Positions 22,282 to 33,241 of a DNA stretch of 64,000 bases are shown one piece after another (within the stretch, counting starts at the first letter, position 1; every line of letters starts with the position of its first letter). Location: the NCBI GenBank assembly GCA_004369085.1, contig ML210199.1:1-64000 (forward strand), in the 5' to 3' direction. Below the pieces are notes generated by a model. It did no database searches. It was not told where the DNA came from and saw nothing but the letters and a program-made list of their open reading frames with translations. This DNA is from Coprinopsis marcescibilis (taxonomy: Eukaryota > Basidiomycota > Agaricomycetes > Agaricales > Psathyrellaceae). The position numbers were made by a program, and so were the translations under genes.

Positions 22282-23647
22282 ATGACAATCAAGACGCTTT
22301 CTGTGCTCCTCAGCACTCTTGTCTTGGCCTTGCAGGTCTCTGCATTCCCGCAGTACGGAACTCTTGCCGGACTCGATGCACGACAGGTCGAGCGGGTCGT
22401 CCCGACCCTGAACGCCAGAGTTCCGCCACCGCCTCCGGGACCCCCTGCGTTCACAGGTGCTAAGCTTGTGGACGATAGGGACCACCCATGGAGGCCTCTG
22501 CGACAAGGTGACATTCGAGGTCCCTGTCCTGGACTTAACACTCTGGCGTCGCATGGTGTGAGTGCTACGACTTTCATTCTGATTTCACCCGTTTGCAAAG
22601 CTGTCGTCTGACCAGTTCATAGTACCTCCCGAGGAATGGCGTTGCTACACCAACTCAGATTATCAACGCTGTCCAGGAAGGTGCGCAGCCTTGTTTCCCT
22701 TCATGTGTCGGCATATCTGACCAAGACATTCTGAAGGCTTTAACATGGTCAATAACGGAGCAAAGATCGCGACCTATGCTGCCCATATCCTCGAAGGCAA
22801 CGTTGTTACCGATTTGCTCAGCATTGGCGGAAAGACATCTCTCACTGGTCCTGACGCGCCTCCACCGGCATCTATTGGGGGTATAAGTCATCACGGAACT
22901 TTCGAAGGAGATGCTAGTATTACTCGAGGTACCTCCGAGTCTTGGTCCATCGAGCATATTGCTGATTGTCTTGCGTAGGTGATGCCTTCTTCGGCGACAA
23001 CCATAGTTTCAACCAGACGCTGTTCGATCAGGTATGTCGTGCTATTTTTGTACTCGCCTGACGCTCTGTTAAGATGAGTCCTTTAGTTTGTCGATTTTAG
23101 CAACCGCTTTGGTAACGGATTCTACAACTACACCGTCGGAGGCGAGCTTCGCTTCCACCGCATCCAACAATCGATTGCGACCAACCCAGAGTTCAGCATT
23201 CGGGGCTTCAGACACACAACTGCGTATGGTGAAGCTGCATTCATTGCCAACATCTTTGTTGATGGCCGCAAGACCGGAGCGGAAGCTCACCAGCTCGACA
23301 TGGATTCAGCGCGTAGCTTCTTCAAGGATATGCGATATCCTCGAGGTTTCTTCAGGTCAAACAAGCCCACTGCAGGAGAAGGCGCTGATATCATTTTTGC
23401 GGCGCACCCAACTGAGCCTGGACACAATGTTGGAGGGGTTAACAGCTTCGTGGTTGACACGAGCATGGGTGGGGTGTTGGATCAGTGTCTGTTTTACACC
23501 CAGCTCGTGAATGTCACTATAAAGGGATTGTATCCGAGCCCTACCGGAATCTTGCGCAGGAACTTGAACATCAATCTCGGGTTCCTTTACGAAGCAATCG
23601 GCTTCCCTCCTTCTTGCCCCCAGGTTTTCCCTTTTGGCACCAATTAG
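22282..23647 (+). CDS. Unspecific peroxygenase (long type, heme-thiolate), UPO-2
   Basis: Paralogue of UPO-1, 18.9 kb away on the same strand. Five exons (22282-22557, 22623-22680, 22737-22928, 22979-23031, 23087-23647) with exon lengths 276, 58, 192, 53 and 561 nt; the first four are identical in length to UPO-1 and the last is one codon shorter, giving 379 residues. The signal peptide begins MTIKTLSVLLSTLVLALQVSA. Key residues are intact: Cys82 in GPCPGLNTLASHG, Glu168-Gly-Asp170 and Ser172 in FEGDAS, Arg235 and Glu242 in RHTTAYGE. The C-terminal Cys pair is also present (DQC and SCPQV). Differences cluster in the C-terminal third and around the heme channel, so the two enzymes may differ in substrate range. 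Secreted; requires peroxide. Confidence 0.95.
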
Positions 23648-24294
23648 CGCGTTATTGATATATATAGACTATGTACTGAAAGCTATTTCAGCGTTCACTC
23701 TGAGAGTAGTAAACAATCTGAAAGCTTATATGTGTTATCGTTACAGAGCTTCAGCTATATGCTAAGTTTCAACTAGGCCTCACCTCTCCAGGCTATCCTT
23801 GAGGTCGGAAAACAGCTTTATGAGTCTACCTCTGCGCATAGTATCATATGTACTGACCTTTGTGTACTGAAACCATGCGGAGAGTGAGAGTTGAGGATCA
23901 TCTGTAAGTCAGAGGGAGGCGCCTGTGAGTTATCCTGTCGTGCCCTCAGGCTGGACTCTTTTTCACCATCCACACTCTCTTTCTCATAGTGCACTCTTAT
24001 TAGACGAATGCACTTAACTTTTCTCGTCATTCCCCTGGTTTTCCGTGGAGGCAATGGGCTGCCCAAAGGCCAACACACAGATAATGATGGACTATGTGTG
24101 TACGACTCGATGATCCTGCTACTTGTGTAGATAATATGGACTCCGTAAATTAATTGCACCCGAGCGAAGCCCTGAGTCTCTGATCAAGGTGTGATATTGG
24201 ACCCAGAAGGCGAGAAACCAACATCAACGACTGCTCTCAGTTCATTCCCATACCGAATCAAACAACACAGAAGTCTACATTAAAGCCAGCAACA
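23648..24294. other. Intergenic region between convergent UPO-2 and MFS genes
   Basis: Shared 3' flank of about 650 bp. No gene or repeat seen. Confidence 0.5.
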
Positions 24295-26336
24295 TCAGCA
24301 TAAAGTCCTCCAATGAGGAACAACAAGAGAGACCCACGCAAAACCGACAATAGCCATCGACGAAGCAAGCGTGTTCGTAACCACCACTCCCCACGAATTG
24401 ATCATAGGCAATATTGTACCCACTCCAATCGCCAAGAGTGCCGATCGAAGTCCTCTGCGAGAAATCGGAAGCATCTACATGAGCAAACTTCCAAACGAAG
24501 TAGCAAGTACACTTACGCGTTACCGGCTATACATTCCACACTGCGTGCATGCATTACATCGACCATGTAAGCGGCGCATGGACCCCACAACATCTCGATC
24601 TAGAGAGTATTTTTCAATCACCGAGCGGGAAGACATCATACAAAAACGACTTACCCCTAGCCCATTCAAGAATAAGCACAACAAATTCAAAGCCAATCCC
24701 ACGCGTCCAGATCCATACGCAGAAAGTAACCCCGAGGCAATGCAAGAGAGAGGGACGAGTGTGATCATAGGCAGCAGCGCAGGACGCAGCCTATCTTCTG
24801 GGTACCAAACACCGTTCCTCTTTTTCTTCCATCTGATCACCGACATGTCCGATATTCTGCCAATGATAGGTGCTGCAACTACGGAAAGGTATCGAGATTA
24901 GACATGCGAGAATGAGACAAACGAAAGGGCATACTCATGTTTCCTACTCCCGCAGGAATGAAACAGGCACCTATCAGGGCTTCGTTTGTGATGCTATATC
25001 TAACGCCCTGTATCGAGTCCGGGGTTAACTGCGACCTATTAGCAGTTTCGCGAGTGACTCACCAGGGTATACGCCAAAGGTACAAGAAGGACTAGGATGG
25101 GACGGGTAAACGAGATGAAATACGAACTTGGGAAAACGGACCTTGGTAGGTGAACAACGATATTGTCGTGATAATGCCCTATCCAAGTCACAAGGTCAAT
25201 ATACCAACGTTGTATGATCACAGAGGTAAGGCAAGATACGCACAATCGAAGCTAAAATTGGACTCCTTAGGAGTGCCAGAGGGGAAAGGGGATTCAACAA
25301 AACAGGAAGCTGGGAGCGCCAATCACGTTTTGGTTCGGCGTTTCTAGAATCAACGCCATCGTAGTCAACCAAACTCTTCAGCTGGTCGACCTTCCTGGCA
25401 CCCGGATGGCTCGTCTCCGGGAAAGATCTCAGCATAACCACAAAGAGAACCATACCAATACACCCCAACGCGAATTGCATCACCCTCCATGATGCGTAGT
25501 GTGCTGCGAAGCCTCCAGTCAGGGGTGCTAAAGCTGGTCCGATGAGACACGCCTACGTATGAGCGGATCGTGAGGAAAGGTCAATAGGAGAGTGACAAAG
25601 ATTTCGCACCGAAAAGAACACGCTCATGGCCCGACCTCTCTCTTCCAAACGGTATATATCTCCGATTGCTCCCGCACCGACCGATTGCCCGGGAGCGCAC
25701 CCCATAGCTTGAATGAACCTCCAGATCATGAGAGAAGTCACACTTCTCGAGAAAGCGACCCCAGTCGATCCAATGCAGAGTAATGGGAGGCTGTATAGGT
25801 ACACCGGCCTTCTCCCATCTTGGTTCCAGAATAACAATTCGGTTCGGGGCGAGTAAAGCGGTACAGAATGGCGTCCAGATTGGCGTGGATGACGTGCGAA
25901 AAGTGAGACAAGGACTTTAATCAAGCGAAGCAAGTAGGCAGATCATCTGAACATACAGTATCCAGCGTATGTTGCGCCAGACAGCGCTCCGAATGATGAG
26001 GCGAGAATTGAGATGCTGACGGCCATGCTGATAACAGCCCCAGTCGAGTCCAAATCTTTTGCAATTTGGGGGATCGAAGGTATGAAGCTACCCCCGACAA
26101 ATGCTGTTGGTGTTGGGATGAAAGGATGAATATTCGATGTTAAACTTAGGGGTCGAGTGGCGAGGCTTACACGGTAAAAGTCCACCAGCCGAAGCCATGG
26201 CCAAAATACTCCATTTTGTTCGCTTGGTGAACCTATCGTAGATGTCGTGCACGTCTCCGTCTTTTGTGCTTTCAAGCACCGCCGACTCAGTGTCATTTGA
26301 CAAAAGGGGGGTAAATTCGTTTGTAGGGCCTGACAT
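24295..26336 (-). CDS. Major facilitator (DHA/polyamine-type) transporter, one junction unresolved
   Basis: Proton-coupled plasma-membrane exporter by family. Exons: 26336-26171, 26103-25957, 25818-25610, 25552-25244, about 25141-25063, 25028-24935, 24872-24655, 24599-24517, 24454-24295. Motif A is split over exons 2-3 (ending YGRRPVYLYSLP). ALMT-like helices follow, including RFIQAMGCAPGQSVGAGAIG and AHYASWRVMQFALGCIGMV. The second half has EALIGACFIPAGVGNM, GRISDMSVIRWKKKRNGVWY and YMVDVMHARSVE, all typical of the fungal DHA1 group. The exon with LVLLVPLAYTL cannot be joined to exon 4 in frame with canonical sites; one extra or missing base would fix it. It may therefore be a frameshifted copy or use an unusual splice site. 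It is divergent from the ABC gene across about 0.8 kb. Confidence 0.75.
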
Positions 26337-27138
26337 TGCAGCGAGGGGGGTGCGGAGAAAGGCGAATGTGGGTCGACGCCTTGATGTGGAGGGTTATCAA
26401 CCAATCTCCCTCGAAATCTTCCGAAGCGCCATTTTTGGCATGTTAGCCATTACCCCTTGACAGGATCGATGTACGCACTTTAAAGGATAAAGTAACCTTT
26501 TAGAAGGACCCAAAGTCGATTGCCAAGCGACAACTTCAGCTCCGAAAAGTAGCGAACAGGTCATCGTGACTCAGTGACTGAGGAACACTCCGTGACAGCA
26601 TGGTAAATTACGATATTTGCCAGTTGTTCACTGGACTGTGGGCGAGTCAGTCAGCAGATTCGAAATACCGAGTCAGGATAACATACCAGAAGGGACATTC
26701 CGCAGCCCTTCAGCATTAATACGACCCCTCACGACAAGAGTCATCCCGATGGGCTGAGAAGTTGGATTCTGGCACTTTTCGGAAAGCCCCACCCATCTTA
26801 GCCTAAATTAGGATCGGGTAACTTGTACCCAGGTCGCGTGAAAGTGTAGGCCCGCAACGCCGAACCTGCGGTCTGGCGGCAATCAGCGGCTCCCGTACGT
26901 AATGTGAAAGATTCCCACAGTCGATCAAATTCTTTTCTGTATCAGCACTCACGCAACGTTCACGTCCATCCAACCCCTTGCAACTGCCTCCAGCTGGTCC
27001 ATACGATGGCGGTGCACACTGTAACCCGCAAGGATCGGAGCGGACTGGGCAAAGGCATGCGACACTGGTAACGTGTTTGATGTGCCCCGCCATATCCAAC
27101 GGCGCTCTTCCTGGACCCTCGCAATAGACAACACTAAA
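26337..27138. promoter_or_regulatory. Divergent intergenic region between MFS and ABC genes
   Basis: 802 bp separate two start codons pointing away from each other, so this region must hold both promoters. Both genes encode transport-type proteins, which makes co-regulation possible. I see no clear TATA box. Short palindromic TGACTCAGTGACTGA around 26567-26582 resembles a bZIP (AP-1 type TGACTCA) site. Confidence 0.35.
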
Positions 27139-29819
27139 ATGGAGGCCGAAACCGAGAAGGCGAATCTAAAGGCAGCGGAAGACGCAAACGGGTCTGAAGA
27201 GGAGAACGAAACGACAGACTTCAAGGACGTAGTCATCGAGGAGAGCCAGGTCGGGGTGTATCGAGTATTGGTTGCGACGGTGAAGGGCGGGTTCGACCTC
27301 TACAAACAATTCGGATTCGTATACTCGGCTCTACCCCTGCTTCATCGTCTCCTGGCCGACGTCTACAACCAGGACAGGGTCTTATTTACACTTTACATTG
27401 TCTCTCGGTTCTGGGGTAGTGTCGAGAATGCGCTCTTGATGCAAATGTCGAGCGATCTTCTGCGGACGGTTAGTAACGGTCCAACATACAACCCCTGTCG
27501 TGCTGACGCTTTCCAGATAGAGACAGGGCTAATCAACCGAGAACCTTTCCTGAATGAAGTTCTCCAGTCACTCGCACTTCGCGCTGTATGTGGTGCAGTT
27601 GTGTCGTTTCTCTCGTGGTGGAGGTGAGTTTACAATCTCTTTCGACGGAAGGTGTTGTATTCTAATGGAAAGTATAGCGAACGGCTCGGGACGCGTCTGA
27701 AAATACGGGTGACCAGACATTTCGAACTCTACCTCATGAAAGGTTCGCTCACACATGACATTGGGATCCTCGATTCTGACGCTTTCTCCCAGTGCAACTG
27801 AACCTCGATGTGCCAACCTCACTCGGTGCGATACGTAGCCCTTGTTTCTCGAATAAATAAGCTCACTTCCATGAAGATACGAGCAGCAAAGTCAGTGCCA
27901 GCGCCGACTCCGGTTGGGACGCCTTCAGCAAGATCATCGAGTTCCTCATGACCGTTGTCACGGCTCTGAGCCATCTCGCCGTAATCTTCAATGCTGCTCG
28001 AGTCTCTGGAGATCCAATGTTCCTGGTTGTGTGCTTAGCGAAGCCACTGTTCTTGCAGTCTTTCAACAGGCAGTTGTGGGACAAAGGTGCGTAAATGTCG
28101 TTGTTTGTGCGCGTACGAGAGACTGACTATGGTTCATAGCTTGCTATGCGTTCGTGAACAACGTGGACTACATTCGGATGGCCGCATTGAAATCTCTATC
28201 GGGCTCAGAATATAGAGAGGATGTGTTGAACGGAAACCTTGGAAACTGGATCATCAATGGTGAGTTATATACTCTAACAACCTGATTACCCTTGCTGACA
28301 CTGTTCGCAGAATATGACAAGAGCCGGCAGAAGCTGGGCGACGTGGACGACACTTATCCCTTCTTCATGTACGAGCGACGCAACAACCCCTTCCATGACA
28401 TGTTTTCACGTATCTTGGAGGACCTTCCCATCGTGAGACCGCTCCCACTATTTCATCACCGACTCTAAGTCTTTAATATTCCAGATGTATTGCGGGTTGA
28501 GCGCAGTCTTCAACCCATCCCGCTTCACCATCTCGAGCATTGCAATCTTCCAACAATCGTCGCAGACGCTTCGATGGACGTTGATCGAGATTTTCACTCA
28601 CAGTGACCAGTTCCGACGCGACGTAGCAGCAATCAAGACCCTCTACCAAGCCTCTGAAATAAAGAATTCGGTCGTGGGTGGAAAACTTGCATACCCTGTT
28701 GTGTCCGAGAAAGGGGTGAGCCCCCCTGGAATGGGATTCGAGCTCCGGTACGTCGATTCTTCCTTCCCTGTTTCGAAGTGTCTTAACTTATACGATGGTT
28801 TAGTAACATCAACTTTGCTTACCCTGGAAGCAAGAGCATCGAGAAAGCCTTGATCAGCATCAACCTCAAAATTAGAGCCGGAAACGTTGTGGTGATCGTC
28901 GGCGGAAACGGAAGCGGGAAATCCACTTTACTCCGTATCCTCAGTAGAATGTACGATCCATCCTCAGGCGAGTTCCTTATCGACGGGAACCTCGCGAAAG
29001 ACTATACCCTTGCCGACCTTCGACGCGCCACGACGATCCTCAGCCAGGAAAACAAGCTTTATCCGCTCAGTTTGGGTGAGAATATTGGCTTGGGGTGCGT
29101 CGAATCCATCACGGATATGGACATGGTTCGCGACGCAGCTGTGATGGGTGGTGCAGAGAAAGTCATCGCCAAGCTGGCCGATGGGTATGACACGGTGTTG
29201 GATCCTATGATTGCCACCGACTCAATCAATATCCCCGGGAGCGACAACCATCCGCTTAAGCAGATAATGAACAAGTTGGACAAGAAGATCAATGTTTCCG
29301 GCGGAGAGAGGCAAAGGATCGTTGCGTGAGTACTTTCTCGACCGTCCGTGTGCGAATGGATTGTGGGGCATGTGGCTGATGACCTGCTGGCGTTCTAGGG
29401 CGCGTTCGTTCATGAGGATGAGGTCTAAAACCATCAAGTTTGTAGCCGTAGACGAACCTAGTTCGGCATTAGACGCGGAGGGCGAGCTGCAGCTGTTTAA
29501 TCAGCTTTTAGAAGCGAGGGAAGGCAAGACGTTGATTTTCGTGACACATCGGTTTGGGCATTTGACGAAATTTGCGGATATGATTCTGTGAGTTTGGGCT
29601 CTTCCTCTGTGTGTCTTGGTTCAATCCTCACACTTTGTTGACTCTAGGTGCATGAAGGACGGACGAGTGGCAGAAACGGGGAGGCACGAGGAGCTCATGC
29701 TTCTCAATGGTGAGTATGCAAAGCTGTACAAAATCCAGGCCGATGCCTTTAACGACAGTCCTGCGGATCTGTCGCTTGACTCGTCTGAAGTTGATTCGTT
29801 GGAAGATGCTAATCAATAA
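27139..29819 (+). CDS. ABC transporter-like protein, single nucleotide-binding domain, 713 aa
   Basis: Eleven exons (27139-27468, 27517-27623, 27678-27742, 27793-27834, 27877-28086, 28140-28259, 28311-28432, 28485-28747, 28804-29325, 29399-29587, 29648-29819) give 713 residues. The C-terminal half is an ABC ATPase domain: Walker A GGNGSGKST (454-461), signature VSGGERQR (about 584-591), Walker B FVAVDEPSSALD with the catalytic Glu613, and H-loop VTHR (His644). The signature departs from LSGGQ, and about 20 extra residues precede it. The N-terminal half has only weak hydrophobic segments (FLMTVVTALSHLAVIF and MFLVVCLAKPLFL) instead of six clear helices, so membrane transport is less certain than ATP binding. 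It belongs to a family of basidiomycete ABC half-proteins whose substrate is unknown. Confidence 0.85.
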
Positions 29820-31123
29820 GAGGGTGTTATGTGATCTGCGATGAAAGTCTTGCTCAGACCTCAGTGTGTGTTTTGAGTTGTAGCGTTCGGATCCAAAGAA
29901 GTGCAACCTGTCAACATACCGGCTCCGGCGTTCAAGTTTCTGTTGTTCGCTCTGTTCGAGTGCACCCTGGGAGTATATCAAAGGTAAAACACTTCATAAC
30001 TGAATGGGTGTTGTGTACGCGTCGAGATCAGCAAATTCCGATGTTGGACATTGCCTGGGGTTGGGGAATATGGGCTCTAGCGTGATGGCGACATGTTGTG
30101 CGTATCTGCTTCCACCAAATTTACTTCCAGAAAGCGAGCAAAGTTTGTACCGTTCACAGAGGCAAGGTACGCCTTAGAAACAGGCCTATTGAAGACGCAA
30201 ACTCGATGGTTCGAGGACACGCGGAGGTCATAGCCGGGTCGTGTAATGAAGGGTCTAGCAGGGAATTTAATGACATATCAAGGTGCGGAAAGTTATCCGG
30301 CTGAGCAAACAGATTACAATACATCACCTCTTTCTTAGGGAACTCCTACAGAAGCGAATAGCGATTGGGTAAAATGTCAGAAAGCACCCTAAGGTAATTG
30401 TTAATTTCGGGCGGGAGCGGGATTCGAACCAGTCTCCTGTTGAGTTTTCACTGATGCCTTTCTCCCGCGCGCCTCGTTTCTCACTTGATCGGATGCTCTG
30501 AAGTTCAATGCTGGTTGAACGTTGAATGTTGAATCGTGGTTACCCAGTCGTTAGTTGATTGTCTAACGTGACGTATATCTGCTACTGTTACAACTACTGC
30601 CACTACTACCGTTCCGAAAGGTCAGTGATACTTGTGACCCATGAAACCTCTTCTTGCTGTGCTAAATAACTAATTATCAAGTTGACTCAAACTCCGAGTC
30701 GGCGGTGCGAGCTTCAACACTCGTCTGTCACCGGTCAGGTTCGATGCGCCTTTGTTTTGCTGTTCGCTTGGAGAGGCGTGGCGGGCTAACTTTAGGACTG
30801 ACCTTCGATTTCAGCTGCTGCATCCCGCTCCACGCCACATCTGAGTTTCCCTTGTCTTACGCCACCGCCGGTCCACTTGCTGAAGTCTGCACTTTCCATT
30901 TCATTTGCACCCTTGATCCTTCGTGCTTCAATAGCCCGGACATCTTGCCGGTTTAAACCATTATTCGTCTTTCATGCTTCTATAAGAGGCGTATCGCATG
31001 GAGCACCTGTAAAAACATCTTGCACGGAAGGCTTACTCGGACATTAGTCCAATTTTTTTCAGGTAGATAAAGGACAGTAAGCAGTCCATAACCCAGAAAT
31101 CGACCAACCCCATATCCTGTTCG
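29820..31123. other. Intergenic region with a tRNA-like 3' half (minus strand, about 30408-30450)
   Basis: On the minus strand GGTTCGAATCCCGC is a near-perfect box B followed by TCCCGCC, resembling the T-loop and 3' acceptor strand of a tRNA. The 5' side of the T-stem (ACTGG) does not pair well, and no 5' acceptor partner is found. It is best read as a tRNA relic or SINE head. The remainder, about 1.2 kb, shows no gene. Confidence 0.3.
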
Positions 31124-33241
31124 ATGCATCCACTAATCATTTACCCCTGTACGTTTGGCCTGCTGTGGCTTTTGCACCTGTATTACACCTTTAACAAGAC
31201 AAGAGGGAAGGTCAGTCTTTCCAATCTGCGAGTCCATGCTTTTATTTCACCTCGATCACTTAGCTTAGCGCAATACCAACTGTGGGCTCAGATAGCTTCA
31301 TAGGCGCATACTTCTACGCATGGAAATTCTTCTTTCGCGGGTTTGAAATTATTCAGGAGGGATACGACAAGGTAGTTCATCCTCCATAGCTCAGTTATTG
31401 ACCTGGCGCTGACGAACCCACACTAGCATTATGGTACAGCTTTCAAAATTCCTGCACTTGACGCATCTTCAGGCTGGGTTGTCGTCGTCAGCGGTGCAAA
31501 GTTGATCGACGAGCTGAAGAATGCCCCGCGCTCCCAACTAAGCTCGTTCGAAGTCTTCAAAGATGTACGTTGATTTATATTTTACTTTGACTCCCTCGTT
31601 CCTAGCCTGATTGGATTTCGACAGGTTATGGAGCTTGAATCGACGTTCAATGGCTACCTGAACGACTCCGAATTTCATGTTAACGCGGTTCGTACCGGCT
31701 TCAACAGATCTCTGGTGTCTCGCTACAGCGATCTGAGGGAGGAAGTTATCGTTTCCGTTGAGAAGCACTTCCCAATGACCAAAGGTGCGCCCAGGTGCTC
31801 GAGTCTAACTTTCGATAACCTATCTCGCTATCACCACAGAATGGACGCCTGTGCCCTTGGTTGATAGCTTAGCTGCAGTTATCTGCTGTGTGCTCAACAG
31901 GCTTACTGTCGATGCGCCTCTATGTATGAGTTACATTGGTGGATAATTGATGCATGGGCCTAATCGTTGTACAGGCAGGGAACCGGGCCTTCTCAAGTTG
32001 CAAGTCGACTTTGCCTCAAACATGATCGTCGCTGCGGCAATAGTCCATCTCACCCCTTCGGCTCTCAAGCCGTATGTTTATTTGTCTCATTCACTATGGA
32101 TTCTCACATCTTTGGAAATAGATTTGTGGGTAGAATGGTCTCAAGGGTTCCTACAATAATCGATCGCCTTCGAAAGATGATGGGTCCTATTGTTGAAGAG
32201 CGACTGGCACAACAGGCGGAGTTCGGAAAGAAATGGGAAGGACAGCCTGTAAGATGATTCCTTCCGTCACAAATTGGATATTAATGACGAAATGTTCACA
32301 GAATGATCTAATATCATGGCTCCTTGACCATGCACCGCCAGAGTCCAGCACAGTAAACGATGTGCTCTACAGGGTGATGGTAATCAATTTCGCTGGAGTA
32401 CATACAACATCCGCAGTGAGTTCGCTTCCGTTGAACATTTTCATCGGCTACTGACTTCACTCACAGGTACTCGCTAGCGTGCTCGGTCGTCTGGCATGCC
32501 ATCCCGAGTACGTGGAACCTTTGAGAGAGGAGATTGAGCGCGTCGTTGCACAGAAGGGCTGGACAAAAGATGCGATACTCCAGATGACAAAGCTGGATAG
32601 CTTCGTTACAGAGGCCACCCGAGTTTCCGGTCTCAGTTCTCGTGAGTTTTAGGTCTACTTCTCGTATATCCTCTAAGTGTCCTGTTTCCACGTCGTCAGT
32701 CACCGTTCTGCGAAAGGCTAAGGAGGACTTTACATTCTCTAACGGTTTGGCCATACCAAAAGGAACAACGGTTACCGCTGCCACCCATTCTACTCATCAC
32801 GATCCAGTGAGTCAGATGGGCATCCCTCTAAAAGTACTGGTGCGAACTAACTGTCAACGTGTTCAAGCGAATCTATGAGGAACCAGGCGTGTTCAAAGGC
32901 TTTCGATTTGTGGATCAAAGTCGCGAGCAGAATGGAGAGCTTATGCGAAGCAACTTCGCTTCCCAGTCGACTGGTTACCTCTTGTTTGGACTTGGGCATC
33001 AATCGTGGTAAGTCGTGCTCTCAGATGCAGATATGAGCCGTTTTAACTTTGACTTGTTTGGCTTAGTCCTGGACGGTTCGTGGCGGATGTGCAAGTCAAA
33101 ACTGTGGTGGCGCATATCTTGCTCAAGTATGACATCCGCTTGCCTGAAGGCCAGGGAGACCCGTTCCGTAGCTTTTCTTTGGGCATCCATCGGGTTCCTA
33201 GTACTGCAACCAAATTGTTATTTAGGGAACGTGCTATTTGA
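31124..33241 (+). CDS. Cytochrome P450 monooxygenase, copy A, 503 aa
   Basis: Membrane-anchored heme-thiolate oxygenase of the ER. Twelve exons: 31124-31210, 31264-31371, 31427-31564, 31625-31784, 31840-31923, 31975-32071, 32122-32248, 32302-32415, 32467-32641, 32700-32806, 32868-33007, 33067-33241; all introns GT-AG. The N-terminal anchor is IIYPCTFGLLWLLHLYY. The I-helix motif is AGVHTTS (298-304), with His where an acidic residue is usual. The K-helix ExxR is Glu354-Arg357 (EATR). The heme loop is FGLGHQSCPGRF with ligand Cys446, split by the last intron. The sequence type recalls fungal ent-kaurene-oxidase-like P450s (RTGFNRSLVSRY), a family that acts on terpenoids and other lipids; the substrate is unknown here. 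Intact and aligned exon by exon with copy B at 35114. Confidence 0.92.
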
